From contig NW_004454207.1 of assembly GCF_000283155.1 (NCBI RefSeq), forward strand, positions 12,591,850 to 12,655,849: a stretch of DNA of 64,000 bases, read 5' to 3'. Shown piece after piece: positions 44,661 through 57,869 of the stretch. How positions within the stretch are numbered: the first letter of the stretch is position 1; each line of letters opens with the position of its first letter. Below the pieces are notes generated by a model. That model worked only from the letters and a program-made list of their open reading frames with translations, had not been told where the DNA came from and made no database searches. This DNA comes from Ceratotherium simum simum (taxonomy: Eukaryota; Chordata; Mammalia; Perissodactyla; Rhinocerotidae). The position numbers were made by a program, and so were the translations under genes.

Positions 44661-46480
44661 TCATCTTTGAGTAGCTTCAGGCTTGAAGGATTGTTGTACC
44701 AGTAAACTTGAAGACACGGATTCTTGAAGACCAGCTTCCCTTTGCCTCATATATTATGTTGCTTTATCTTTGCAATTTTGAGTGAAAAAGAAATTAGTAG
44801 GTTCAAAGAAAATTATCCTTTAGAGCATGAGTGCTCATTCCCCATGGACACCCTTTTCTCTCCCCTTCCACTTTTCCTGGACTGGAACACAGGAAACTAG
44901 AGCCAGAAGTTCTCCTCACCCTCTCCCTGTGATGCCCTGCGATTGTTTCTGCATTGGTTAGGCCCATTGGAAAATACTGTTACACCAGATGATTCTAGAT
45001 AAGTAACGAAGATCTTTGCAGGCCTTATTTTATGTTTTTTCTTAACTGCTTAATTGGTATGGTTATGATATAGATTCTAATATTAGTAATCTTTGGACCT
45101 TTCAAGAGGTAAAAGATGTTAGAAAGCAAAGGGTGAGCCCTTTGATTTTTAACTTATTCTCCATGTTCCTGCACTTTTCCTGTGCTGTGCTTTTTTATTT
45201 ATCTTTTTGTTTCATAAGATTTTGTTAGAGCATTGGTTCTCAACTCTGGCTGACATTAGAATTTCTGGAGAAACTTAAAAAAAAAAAAAAAGATAGATAT
45301 CTCACAGAGATTCTGATTTAGTTGGCTTGGGGTGGAGCCCAGGCATTGATATTTTTTAAAATTTCCCAGTGTTGAGAAACAAGTTTAGAGAGTAGAGTAG
45401 AGATTCTGTGTCAAATAACACAGAATCTTGCTGAGTTTTGGTAGTCTGATGTAATACTCCCTAGTTTGCTTTTCTTAAATTTGCATTTAATATGGGACTT
45501 GATGGCTACAGTCATGATATGTGCTCTTTTGGGCCTTGAAACTCCTGCCTTGTAGAAGTTTAGAAGCTGTGGCTATGAGTTGTTATTTAAGTTTATAAGT
45601 TTTGAGGAAGCATATTAACGTTACATACTTGATTGACTTTGAAGGGTTGTGTTATAGCGTGAAGAACGTGTTTAAATAAAGCAAGATTCTAATCCAGACA
45701 TTAATTTTATATCTAACATATCCCCATGTGTTTTGTAATCACCTTCTACCAGAAATTCTGGAGTAGCCTAAGACCTGCAGCTTTGCAATAGTTGACTAAT
45801 TTATTGTAATTAATCTCAAGTCAGAACTGAAACCAGAAGTCTCTTGTCTATTTCAAATATCCACATGAATTTCAGCAAATTGGCAAAGCACTGTGCTTAG
45901 TGTAAATGAGAATACACAAATATGAAAACAATGGGCCTTATTTTCATAGAACTTGAAGTCAGTGCAGTGATTCTCAGCAGAAGTTGTACCTCGTTGAGAA
46001 TCTGCCTGTAATGTGATGTCATTGACAAAAGTACATTGCATATGTAAATCCTGTTGGCTCTCCCATCAAGATGTTTTCAGAATCTGACCAGTTCTCAGCA
46101 CTTCGACTGCTACCATCCTAGTCAAAGCTACCAGTGGCTCTCACCTAGAATAGCCCTGTAACTCCTCCCTGCTTCCACACTTGCCCTACTGTAGTCTGTT
46201 TTCAACACAGCCAGAGTTACCCTTCTTGTAGGAGAATGGTATGTACAACTTTACGATAATAAATCGTAAAGTTAGTCTCACAGAAATGGGGGTGTGTGAG
46301 GACAGTCTATCTGACATCCAAATGATTTCCAGGCTGACCAGAAAGTTCTCTTCACTATTTCACTCTTTGTATATAACCTCCAAAGATGATGTTTGTGTGT
46401 TTGATTTTTGCAGAGGAAAAAGAACTTTTCTTCTCATGAGAGTGTACAAATAGCTGCACTCTCATAAAACTTCTGAAGTC
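44661..46480. other. No gene; EIF2S3 downstream
   Basis: Mostly unassigned. Includes a MER5-type copy (45229-45385) and a short L2-like piece (46090-46235). An AATAAA at 45675-45680 could serve as a distal poly(A) site, without other support. Confidence 0.5.
45229..45385 (+). mobile_element. MER5A-type hAT MITE
   Basis: 'cattggttctcaactctggctgacattagaatttctgg' to 'gtggagcccaggcattgatattttt' and 'cagtgttgagaaac', the MER5A layout. Confidence 0.75.
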
Positions 46481-46499
46481 CCATAAAACTTAATATGGT

Positions 46500-49430
46500 G
46501 AAGCTTCCAGTGAAATAGATGTGTTTCTGGAAATACATAAAAATTTTAAAAATTACCAAAAATGAAGCAGATACTCTTAAAATATTGATAATCAAGAAAC
46601 TGAGGTTATTAAAATATTACCTCTGCTCTACAAGCTCACGAGACACATTCTGCCAAATTTCAAGGCATGGGTAATTCCTATTATTTAAATTGTTCCAGAA
46701 TATAGGAAACGAAAGGGGACAAAAAAGGAGATATCCTAACTCAATTGTTCAAAATTATTATATCCCTGCTGCCCAAACCTGGAGAGAATACTATCAAAAA
46801 CAAAAAAAATAAACCACCAGAGACCGTTTTCACAGATAAAGGTATAAAATCCATACTCAAACATTAGTAAGTTAAGTCCAGTGATATATTAAGGGAATAA
46901 TACATTCTTGTGTATACATGGATGTTTTATAGGTTGAAAGAAAAAAACATACCTTGAAGATATATTTGATACAATTCAAAATTTTTTAAATGTAGGCAAT
47001 GTGGAGAAGGAAACTTAACGATGTAGTTTACTTAACAGAGAACTATCAGCATTTTTAACGATGAAACCTTGGAACACAGTAACGTCCTTCCATAATGCCA
47101 TTGGTGGGGTGAAAAGTTTCAGTAGGGTAAAATGTGGGGTTGTGAGGTTGATGAAATAAGTAGGGTGAGATTTGGAGAGTGGGAAGCAGTCATCAGTTGC
47201 ATTACACTAGAATTCATGTTATTGTTTGGTTTCTCTATATTCTCATTAAGGTCTGGAACAAGTCAAGAATGTCAGCTACCACTTCAATTCTACAACATTA
47301 TTCTCTGGGGCTTAACAAATGAGATAAATATTGAGAATGGAAGTGACAGAACATTTACAAGGTATAAGATTGTCTACCTACAAAATACAACCCAGAAACT
47401 GAAAAACTTGAACTAAGAGTTCAGTGAGGTGACAGAGGTCAAGATAAACATGCAAAAATTATTAGTTTACTAAATAATTTACTAATTAGTTTACACCACA
47501 CACACACAAGTCAGAAAATGCAAGGGGTATAAACTATCCAGGTATAAATTTAACAAGAATATGCAAGATATATATGAATAAAAGTAACATTTATTGAAGG
47601 ACAAAAAAGGAGATACGAATAATGAGAAAATAGGCAATATTCTTGGATGGGAGTACTCAAAATTGTACAGATAGCTGCCATTTTTTAAAATAAATTTAGT
47701 GCAATCAATAAAAATTTCAATAAGACTTTTTAAAGAACTTGTCCAGCTGATATTAAAGATTTGGAAAAGTAAATTCACAAGAATAGTAAATAAACTTTTG
47801 AAAAAGAATTATGATGGGAGAGTTGACATGCCACATTTTAGAACTTATATCAGAAGTGTGATATTGATGCAGAAATAGACCAATCATTTGAAAAACTTTA
47901 CAACCAGATATAAGATTTCAGTAGTACATGCTATAGGCAGCATTCTATGTCAGTGAGGAAAAGGATAGATTATTTTTTAGTACAAATGGCTAGCCATTTG
48001 GGGATAAAAGATCTTTTTTTTTTACATTTTTTTTCTTTTGTGAGGAAGATGGGCCCTGAGTTGACATCTGCCAATCCTCCTCTTTTTGCTGAGGAAGACT
48101 GGCCCTGGGCTAACATCCATGCCCATCTTCCTCCACTTTATATGGGATGCTGCCACAGCATGGCTTGACAAGCGTTGTGTCGGTGTGCACCCGGGATCCG
48201 AACCGGCGAACCTCCGGCTGCCGCAGCGGAGCGTGCGCACTTAACCACTTGCGCCACTGGGCTAGCCCCTGAAAGATCTTTTATTTAAAATCTTATTTAA
48301 GATTTCATTTTGTCGAGACAAAATTATGAACAAAGAAAATTATTTAATAATTCAGATGAGGAAGGCAAAACAAATCCAAAAGCCATAAAGGAAAAGTTGA
48401 CAGATCTGGTACATAAAAGTTCAAAACTTATGGCCAAAGATATTACGGATTTAAAAGATGATAGGTTGAGAGAAAATGCTTAAAACTTATATGACGTGCA
48501 AGATTAATAGTCTTAGTACAAATCAGTAAAATAAAAAAATAGAATTGGGACAAAATATATATTGCATCACTTTAGGTGGGCTAAAGACTAGCAGGAAGAG
48601 AGCTCATGTAGGTTCATGAGCGCACAGAATGCCACTGATTGGATTTGGGCAAAGATAGAAGTTAGTGGTAGTGAAGTGGTCCCACAGGCAGGAGCAAATG
48701 TGGCATCTCATCTCCATGGAGTTTTCTTTGTGCCTCAGACTCCACAACAGGGAAGCGCTGTGCCTCTGCAAATGACTTTCTTATAAGATAGGGTCTTGAT
48801 CAGAGAAAATGAGTTTTGTGCTGGGCCATTTACTTTTATACTCAGGGATCATAATCACTGTTTAGGAAAAACTTAGACAAATGTTCCTCTTAATACTTGC
48901 ACTTAAGGGAATGTTTACGAATATTAAGCATCAGAGTAATGTAATCACACTGCATAGAAGAAATACGAATACCCAATATACATTTGTAAAGTGCTCAGCC
49001 TATCTAGTAATAAGGAACATGCAACCTAATGATGTGATTCGTTTTCACTTATTAAAATTGGCAAAAATTGAAAAGATTTATAGCAGTCAGTGTTGGTGAG
49101 GATATATTGTTGGTGAGAAGTATAAACTGGTACATTCTTTAAAGAGGACAGTTTGATTATATCAAGATTTAAAATATCTCATCCTTTGACCCAGAATTCC
49201 ATATCTGGGAATGTATCATAAAGAAATATTTGCTCATGTTCACAAAGATCTACATAGAAGGATGTTTATTCCAGCATTGTTTATTATAGCAAAAATTGTA
49301 AGGCACCTAAATGTTAGTCAAAAGGGAATGATGAAGTACGTTTTGTCTACATTTATTCTATTATGAAATAAAACAATAAGCCACCTTTGATTCAGCCCTA
49401 GTTAAAATTAAAGGTTAAATTGTTGGTCTC
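46500..49430 (+). mobile_element. Very old L1/HAL1-type LINE, sense strand
   Basis: Heavily decayed ORF2-like text ('tccaggtataaatttaacaag', 'aaattaaagatttggaaaag', 'attgatgcagaaatagacc') and 3' region ('cctttgacccagaattccatatctgggaatgtatc', 'agcattgtttattatagcaaaa'). Interrupted by an ERE at 48018-48271. Confidence 0.6.
48018..48271 (-). mobile_element. ERE SINE
   Basis: Duplication AAAGATCTTTT (48007-48017, 48272-48282). Confidence 0.95.
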
Positions 49431-49444
49431 AAAAGTATTTTATG

Positions 49445-49649
49445 GGGCCAGCCCTTGTGGCCTAGTGGTTCAGTGGGCTCTGCTTCGGCGGCCTGGGTTC
49501 GGTTCCTGAGCGTGGACCTAAACCGCTCGTGTGTCGGTGGCCATGCTGTGGCGGCAGCTCACATACAAAAAGAGGAAGATTGGCAGTGGATGTTAGCTCA
49601 GGGTGAATCTTCCTCAGCAAAAAAAAAGAAAAAAAGAAAGAAAAAAATA
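49445..49649 (+). mobile_element. Older ERE-type SINE
   Basis: GGCCAGCCC head, A-rich tail, duplication TATTTTATG (49436-49444, 49650-49658). Confidence 0.85.
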
Positions 49650-49679
49650 TATTTTATGAAAATCCCTGAGAGGAAATAA

Positions 49680-50380
49680 TCTCTTTGACTTTAAGTGCTT
49701 TGAGAATTCATAATACAGTTTTGGTTGTTGCTCACCTCAGCAAAAAGAATGAAGAGAAGTGTCAAAGGAACAAGCTCCATGTCGGCATTAGCGTTGAATC
49801 TGTTAGAATCCTAAGTTTATTTTCTCAAACAAGTTTATAGGGATAAAGGCAAGACCAACAAGTGAATTCATGCCACTTACATAGTAGTGAAATTATACAT
49901 TGAAGTTTATCACTATCGGGCTGGTATATCCATTACAATCTACATTCCTACAATAAATACTTTTTGTCAAATATAATTTCCTATTATAAGCACACAGTGA
50001 GTAATATATTTCCTACAACAAACATATAAAAAGACTTGGCAGGAATCATAACTTTAAGTATTATGCTCCAAAAGAGTTAACAGTAAATGCTTTATGTATG
50101 TCAGGAATATCACAGGAGCTTCAGCTCACCAGGAACACGTTTTAGTGATGACAAGATAGAGAATATGTATAGCTCAAACTTAAACAAGACCTTCATCCCC
50201 TGCGAATTCTCTTAAGTCTTGGGGACCTTATGATTTGTAAATCATCTTCAACCTTCTCCAAAGGGTTGTAAAAATACAACAAAACCTATTAGGCCAGTGG
50301 TTTATATTCTCAAAAGCACTAATTGAACAATCTTTTGTTTGTCTCAAAGTTTCTCAACTACTATTATGACTCATGGCCTA
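49680..50380. other. No gene; intergenic
   Basis: No assignable feature. Confidence 0.5.
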
Positions 50381-50381
50381 T

Positions 50382-50631
50382 TTTTTTTCTTTTTTTTGGT
50401 GAGGAAGATTGACCCTGAGCTAACATCTGTTGCCAATCTTCCTCTTTTTGCTTCAGGAAGATTGGCCCTGAGCTAACATCTGTGCCAGTCTTCCTCTATT
50501 TTATATGTGGGTTGCTGCCACAGCATGGCTTGATGAGTGCTGTAGGTCCGTGCCTGGGATCCAAACCAATGAACCTGGGCTGCCGAAGTGGAATGCGCCA
50601 AACTTAACCACTACGCCACCGGGCCAGCCCC
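50382..50631 (-). mobile_element. Older ERE-type SINE
   Basis: T-rich end, 'gaggaagattgaccctgagctaacatctgttgcc', decayed head GGGCCAGCCCC. No clean duplication. Confidence 0.85.
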
Positions 50632-52515
50632 TTAAAATTAAACTTTTTATTATAAAATAATTGTGAATTCACATGCTGTTCTAAGAAATCATACAGCAAG
50701 ATCCCAAGTACCCTTTGTGCAGTGTTCCCCAATGGTAACATCTTACAAGACTGTGGTACCATGTCACAACTAAGATACTGATATTGATACAGTCAAGACA
50801 CAGGATTTTTCCATCACCAAGGATCCCTCATGCTGCCCTCATGTAACCACACCTGCTTTCCTCCTGCTCCCCCTCCTCCCCAGTCCTTCATCTCTGGCAA
50901 CCACTAAAATGTTCTCCATTTCCATAATTTTGTCATTTCAAGAATGTTATGTAAATGGAATCACACCTTTTGGGATTGGCTTTTTTTTACTCAGTGTAAT
51001 TCTCTGGAGATTCATCCAAGTTGTATGTATCAATAGTTCAATAATTCATTCTTTTTTATTACTGAAGAGTATTCCTTGGTATGGATGTACCATAGTTTGC
51101 TTAACCATTCACCCATTGAAGGACATCTTTCTTGTTTCCAGTTATTGCCTATTACAATTAAAGATGCTGTAAACATTCATGTATGAGTCTTTGTGTGAAC
51201 TTAAGTTTTCAGTTTCTCCAGAATAAATGCCTAGGAGTGCAATTGCTGAATCATGTAGTAGTTGCATGTTTAGTTTTTCAAAAAACTGCCAGACTGTTTC
51301 CAGAATTGCTGTACTATTTTACATTCCCACCAGCAATATATCCAGTTTTTCCATATCCACAGCAGCATTTAGTGTGGTCACTTTTTTATTTTAGCTGTTC
51401 TGATATGTGTGTAGTGATATCTTATTGTGGTTTTAATTTGCATCTCTAATGGCTAATGATATTTGAACATCCATTCATGGGCTTATTTACCATCTGTGTA
51501 TCCTCTTTGGTAAAATGTCTGTTCATGTCTTTTCCTCATTTTGTAATGGGATTATTTGTTTTTGTTGCAGTTGAGTTTTGAGATACTAATCCTTTGTCAG
51601 ATATGTGGTTTGCATATATTTTCTCCTAGTCTGTAACTTGACTTTTTATCCTCTAAATAAGGTCTTGCACACAGCAAAATTTTACATTTCGATGAAGTTC
51701 AACTTACTGTTTTTCCTTGTATGGTACTTTTGGTGTTAAATCTAGGAACACTTTGCCTGACCCTAGGTTTTGGAGATTTTCTTCTATGTTTTTTTCCTAA
51801 AAGTTTTATAGTTGTATGTTTTACATTTAAGTCCACAATCCATTTTGAGTTAATTTTTGTATAAGGTGTGAGGTTTAGGTTGAGGTTCTTTTTTTTGCCT
51901 ATGAATGTTCAATTGATCCAGCACCATTTGATGAAAAGACTCTCCTTCCTCCATTGAATTACTTTTTGCATCTTTGTCAAAAATCATTTGAGCATATTTA
52001 TGTGAATCTGTTTCTGGGTTCTCTATTCTGTTCATTGATCTATGTCTATCCCTCTGCAAATGTTACACAATCTGGATTGCTGTAGCTATATATAAAATAA
52101 ATCATGAAATCAGGTAGACTGATTCCTTCCACTTTATTCGTCTTTTTCAAAATAATTTAGCTATTGTAGTTATTTTTTCTTTCCATATAAATTTTAGGAT
52201 AAGCTTCTCTATATCTATAAGAAATATTGCTGGGATTTTGATAGGAATTGCATTAAACCTGTGTATGAATTTGGGGAGAATTGACATCTTTTCTATGTTG
52301 AGTCTTCTAATCCATGAACACAGAATGTCTCTCCGTTTATTTAGATCTTGTATTTCTTTCATTAGTGTTTGGTAGTTTTCAGCATACAAATCCTATACAT
52401 GTTTTGTTAAATTTACACCTAAGTATTTCATTTTTTTGACTGAATGTAAATGGTATTGTATTTTAAAATTTGGTGTCTATGTGTTTATTGCTAATATATA
52501 GAAATACAGTTGATT

Positions 52516-52773
52516 CTATTATTTTTTTTAATTTTTTTATTTTTGTGAGGCGATCAGCCCGGAGCTAACATCTGCCAATCCTCCTCTTTTTGCTGAGGAA
52601 GACTGGCCCTGGGCTAACATCCGTGCCCATCTTCCTCCACTTGATATGGGACGCCGCCACAGCGTGGCTTGCCAAGCAGTGCGTTGGTGCACGCCCAGGA
52701 TCCGAACCGGGGAACCCCGGGCCGCCGCAGTGGAGCGCACGCACTTAACCACTTGCGCCACCGGGCTGGCCCC
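52516..52773 (-). mobile_element. ERE SINE inside L1
   Basis: Perfect 15-bp duplication GAAATACAGTTGATT (52501-52515, 52774-52788). Confidence 0.95.
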
Positions 52774-53304
52774 GAAATACAGTTGATTTTATATGTTTAT
52801 TTTGTATCTTGTGACCTTGCTGAAGTTATTTATTAGTTCTAGGAGTTCTTTTATAGATTTTTTGCATACACATTCTTGTCTTCTGCAAATAGGGACAGTT
52901 TTCTTTCTTTCTTTCCAATCAAGATGCCTTTTATTTCCTTTTTTTGCCTTGTTGCCCTGGCTAGGACTTCCAGTACTATGTTGAATAAGGTGATGAGAGC
53001 ATACATCCTTGCCTTGTTCCTGTTCTTAGGGGGAAAGCAATCAGTCTTTCACCAATAGGTACATGTTAGCTGTAAGTGTTTTTGTAGATTTTCTTTATCA
53101 AGTTGAAGAACTTGCCTTCTATTCCTAGTTTTCTGAGAGTTTTTATGGGGAAAGGGTGTTGAATTTTGTCAAAGCTTTTTCTGCATCAATTGATATAATT
53201 ATGTAATTTTTCTTCTTTAGCTTGTTGATGTGATTTTTTAATATTGAACGAGGTTTGCATCCAGGGAATAAACCTCACTTGGTCATGGTGTATGATTCTT
53301 TTAA

Positions 53305-54215
53305 AAAAAATTTATTGTGGTAAAATACACATAGCATAAGATTTATCATTTTAGCCATTTAAAAGTGTACAGTTGTCACTAAGTGCATTCATGATGTTGT
53401 GCAGCGATAACCGCTATCTAATTCCAGAACATTTTCATCACCCCAGAAGGAAACCTTATACTCATTAAGCAACCGCTCCCCATTCCCATTCCTCCCAGCC
53501 CCTGGCAACCACTAATCTGCTTTTTGTTTCTGTGGATTTGCCAACTCTGCATATTTCATATAAATGGAATTATACAATATGTGGCCTCTTGTGTCTGGTT
53601 TCTTTCACTTAGCATAATGTTTTCAAGGTTCATCCATGTCATAGCACATGTCAGTACTTCATTCCTTTCTATGACTGAATAATATGCCATATTTTGTTTA
53701 TCCATTCATCTGTTGATGGACATTTGGGTTGTTTCCATCTTTTGGCTATTGTGGATAGTGGTGCTATGAACATTCACATACCAGTTTTTGTTTGAACACC
53801 TGTTTTCAATTCTTTTGGGTCTATATCTAGAAGTGGAATTACTGGGTCATATGGTAATTCAATGTTTTAACTTTTTGAGGAACTGCCAAACTCTTTTCCA
53901 AAGTGGCTACACCATTTTACATTCCTACCAGGAGTGTATGAGGGTTCATTTCTTCCCATCCTCATCAATACTTCTTTATTTTACATTTTGTTGTTGTTGT
54001 TGTTATGGCCATCCTAGTGGGTGTGAAATGTTATCTCGTGTTTTTGATTTGCATTTCCCTAATGATTAATGATGTTGAGCATCTTTTCATGTGCTTGTTA
54101 GCCATGCGTATATCTTCTTTGGAGAAATGTCTATTCAAGTCCTTTGCTCATTTTTTAAGTGAGTTCTCTTTATGTTGTTTAGTTGTACAAGTTTTTATAT
54201 ATTCTGTATACTAGA
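53305..54215 (-). mobile_element. L1 3' end nested within the antisense L1
   Basis: The host ORF2 text stops after 'ggtcatggtgtatgattctttta' and resumes at 'taattctttttatttattgctg'. Between them is a separate L1 3' UTR ('attgtggtaaaatacacatagcataagatttatc') and upstream part. ATTCTTTT occurs at both junctions. Confidence 0.75.
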
Positions 54216-54706
54216 GGCCATATAATTCTTTTTATTTATTGCTGAATTCTATTTGCTAAATTGTGTTAATGATTTCACATCTATATTCATGAGGAATATT
54301 GGCTGTAGTTTTCATTTTTTGTATCGTGTCTCTGGTTTTTGTCAGGGAAATACTAGCTTCATAAAATGAATTGGGAAGTGTTCCCTCTTCTGTTTTCTGG
54401 AAGAGATTGTATATAATTGATGTTAATTCTTTAAAAGTTTGGTATAATTCTCCAGTGGAAGCCATCGGGAACTGGAGATTTCTTTCTTTGGGATTTTTAA
54501 GATTAAAAATTCAATTTTCTGAAGAATATAGGGCTATTCAAATTATGTATTTCATTTTGGGTGCATTGCGGTAGTTTTTGCTTTTTGAAGAATTGGTGTG
54601 TTTAATCTTAGTTGTCAAGTTTTTGTGTGTAGAGTTGTTTGTAGTGTTCCTTTATTATCCTTTCTATGTCTACAGAGTCTGTAATGATATCCCCTATTTC
54701 ATTCTT

Positions 54707-54978
54707 TTTTTTTTTTTTAAAGAATGGCTTTTTATTTTATTTTATTTTGTGAGAAAGATCAGCCCTGAGCTAACATCTGCTAATGCTCCTCTTTTCGCTG
54801 AGGAAGACTGGCCCTGGGCTAACATCCATGCCCATCTTCCTCCACTTTATATGGGACGCCACCACAGCATGGCTTGACAAGCGGTGCGTGGGTGCGCGCC
54901 TGGGATCCGAACCGGCGAACCCCGGGCCACCGCAGCGGAGCACATGCACTTAACCGCTTGCGCCACTGGGCTGGCCCC
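54707..54978 (-). mobile_element. ERE SINE inside L1
   Basis: Duplication ATTTCATTCTT (54696-54706, 54987-54997) with a C-rich approach on both sides. Confidence 0.9.
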
Positions 54979-55268
54979 ATCCCCCCATTTCATTCTTGAT
55001 GTTGGTAGTTTGTGCCCACCCTCTCCCTTCCTTGCTCCCTCTCCCCTCTTTGGTTGATTTCTAGAACACTAAAATGGTTGTTTTTGTCAATTGTATTCAA
55101 CTTTATAGTTACTTTTCTGGGAAAGGATTTGCCTTCCACCTTCCCTGGAAGTCTCACCTCTACTATAGTTTTATTTTAATAGATTTCTTTTTCCAGGTGA
55201 AGGAAGGTTCCTTTTAATTCTAATTCTCTTAGGGGTTTTTTATTTTGTTTTGTTTTAAATAATGAATA

Positions 55269-55529
55269 GGGGCCAGCCCGGTGGCATAGCAGTTAAGTTC
55301 ACACGCTCTGCTTCGGTGGCCCAGGGTTTGCAGGTTCGGATCCTGGGCGATGACTGATGCACTGCTTCTCAAGCCGTGCTGTGGCAACATCCCATATAAA
55401 GTAGAGGAAGATGGGCATGGGTGTTAGCCCAGGGCCAATCTTTCTCAGCAAAAAGAGGAGGATTGGCATTGCATGTTAGCTCAGGGCTAATCTTCCTCAG
55501 ACACACAAAAAAATAAGAAAATACATAAA
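55269..55529 (+). mobile_element. ERE SINE inside L1
   Basis: Duplication TAAATAATGAATA (55256-55268, 55530-55542). Confidence 0.95.
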
Positions 55530-56244
55530 TAAATAATGAATAAATGTTCATTGTCTCTTCTGTATCTTGTGAGATGATTATATTTTTTCCTTTAGTCTAT
55601 AAAATATTATATTACTAGATTTTCTGATGTTGAACTTCTTCTTGATGCAGTCCTCAAAAAGTTCTACTTGGTTGTACCACATTCCTTTTTTTTAATACAC
55701 TGCTTAAATTTGGTTTATTATTTTATTTAGAAGATTTGCATGCATATTAATGTGAGATTGATCTAAAGTGTTAATTTTTTTTAGTTTTTTGGGTTTGATA
55801 TCAAGTTTATATTGTCCCATAAAATGGGCTGAGTGACTTTTCCACTTCTATTTTCTGAAATATACTGTTTAATATAGGGAGATTTTCTTCTGAAGATATG
55901 GTAAAACTTTTTAGTAAAACTATGTGAGCTTGGTATTTCTTATCATGAGAGACATTTGATTATCAGTTCCTATTTTGGTAATTTATATTTTTCTTGCAAT
56001 CTTTCCATGTCTTCTTAGTTTTCAGAAGTACTGGAATAGTTTTTCATGGTATTCTCATATATGTTGTTAAAAATCTCTACTGTTATTGTTTATTATATTT
56101 CCTTTTCTGTTTCTAAATTGTTTATTTTCTCACTCCTCTTGCTGATCAGAGTTCCTGGAGTTTTTTTCTATTTTAGTAGTTTTGTCAGAAAACAAGACTT
56201 TGGTTTTATTGATTACTGTTTTGTTTTCTATCATTAATTTCTTT

Positions 56245-56533
56245 TTTTTTTTTGAGGAAGATCAGCCCTGAGCTAACATCCGTGCTAATCCTCCTCTTTT
56301 TGCTGTGAAGACCGGCTCTGAGCTAACATCTATTGCCAATCCTCCTCCTTTTTTTTCCCCAAAGCCCCAGTAGATAGTTGTATGTCACAGCTGCACATCC
56401 TTCTAGTTGCTGTATGTGGGACGCGGCCTCAGCATGGCCAGAGAAGTGGTGCGTCGGTGCACGCCCGGGACCCGAACCCTGGCCGCCAGTAGCGGAGTGT
56501 GCGCACTTAACCGCTAAGCCACGGGGCCGGCCC
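56245..56533 (-). mobile_element. ERE SINE, long form, inner of a serial pair
   Basis: Duplication TAATTTCTTT (56235-56244, 56534-56543), inside the left target copy of the next ERE. Confidence 0.9.
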
Positions 56534-56543
56534 TAATTTCTTT

Positions 56544-56811
56544 CTTTTTTTTTTCTTTTGTCCTTTTGTGAGGGAGATCAGCCCTGAGCTAACACCTAAT
56601 GCTGATCCTCCTCTTTTTTTTTTTTTTTTGCCAAGGAAAATTGGCCCTGAGCTAACATCTGTGCCCATCTTCCTCTACTTTATGTGGGACACCGCCACAG
56701 TGTGGCGTGACAAGCGGTGCTTCGCTGCACGCCCAGAATCCGAACCCACAAACCCTGGGCAGCCGCAGCGGAGTGTGTGCACTTAACTGCTTGCGCTACT
56801 GGGCCGGCCCT
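56544..56811 (-). mobile_element. ERE SINE, outer of a serial pair
   Basis: Original duplication CTATCATTAATTTCT at 56228-56242 and 56812-56826, now separated by the inner ERE. Confidence 0.9.
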
Positions 56812-57019
56812 CTATCATTAATTTCTGCTCTTATATTTTTTACACCCGTCTTTCTACTTATTTTGAGTTAATTTTTTTCACTCTAGGGTCCTGAACTGAA
56901 TATGTAACTCATTTATTTTCAGGTTTTCCTATTTTTGTTTTTGCAACTTTTTACAAAAAATCAAGCCCCTTCCCCAGGAGCGGCCACTGGGCCCATCCTG
57001 TTCCTTAAGGCTCAGGGTG

Positions 57020-57350
57020 TTATTTTACTTTTTATTGATATATAATTCACATATTGTTAACCTCACCCGTTTAAAGTGCATGATTCAGAGGTTCTTAGTA
57101 TATTCAGAAAGCTGTGCAACCATCAACACTATCTAATTCCACAAGCTGAAGCCCCATATGCATTAGGCAGTCATTCCCAGCTCCAGCCCCTGGAAACCAC
57201 TAATCTACTTTCTGTCTCTATGGATTTGCCTATTCTAGACATTTAATATATATGAAATCATAACAATATATGGGCTTTTACACTTGGCTTCTTTGATTTA
57301 GCATAATGTTTTCAAGGTTCATCCATGTGGTAGCCTGTATCAGTACTTGT
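57020..57350 (-). repeat. L1 3' end
   Basis: 'attgatatataattcacatattg', 'gcaaccatcaacactatc', 'cccctggaaaccactaatctactttctgtctc', reverse L1 3' UTR. Confidence 0.8.
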
Positions 57351-57800
57351 ATTAGTTTCCTAGGGCTGACATGACAAAATACTACAAAATCGGTGACTTA
57401 AACAACAGAAATTTATTTTCCCACAGTTCTGGAGGCTAGAGGTCTGAGATCAAGGTGTCAGTAGGGATGGTTCCTTCTGAAGGCTATGAGAGAGAATCGG
57501 TTCCAGGCCTCTTTCCTAGCTTCTAGTAGTTCGCTGGCTATCTTGGGCATTCCTTGGCTTGTAGGGGGAGAGCGTTGAATCGTTCTGCATTGAGTATGAT
57601 GTAGGCTGCGTGTTTGTCACAGATACCCTCTGCTTGTCCCAGTTTTAATGGGCTAAAATTGGCTACGGGGTTCAGGTGTTCTCAGTGTGATCCCTCCATC
57701 ATAAAAGTCCCCTTTCACCTCTCATCTAGAGGTTCTGCTCTCCACTGATAATTGTAACCTAAATCCATAACTTCACTAGGGGTGGCAAAATGTTGATTTT
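57345..57800 (+). repeat. Common mammalian interspersed repeat, LTR-like
   Basis: Starts with TTAGTTTCCTAGGGCTG and contains 'cttaaacaacagaaatttattttcccacagttctggaggctaga'. I recognise the repeat type but cannot name the subfamily with confidence. Confidence 0.5.
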
Positions 57801-57869
57801 CTAATTCTCTCATTCTTTCTTAATTTTTTGGCTGGAGTTCTGTGAAACAGAAATTTTCTCCATTAACTA

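Larger units (their letters stand above)
50640..56980 (-). mobile_element. Long antisense L1 (3' UTR to ORF2) with nested insertions
   Basis: Reverse L1: 3' UTR at 50640-51500, then ORF2 read backwards ('gaattgacatcttttctatgttgagtcttctaatccatgaaca', 'ctaggacttccagtactatgttgaataa', 'gaagtgttccctcttctgttttctggaagag'). Nested: EREs at 52516, 54707, 55269, 56245 and 56544, and another L1 3' end at about 53305-54215. ORF2 is broken throughout; not active. Confidence 0.85.

Noticed and set aside
47132..47416. 94-codon frame as a possible new gene
   Set aside because: It lies in a decayed sense-strand L1/HAL1 and shows no motif or gene context.
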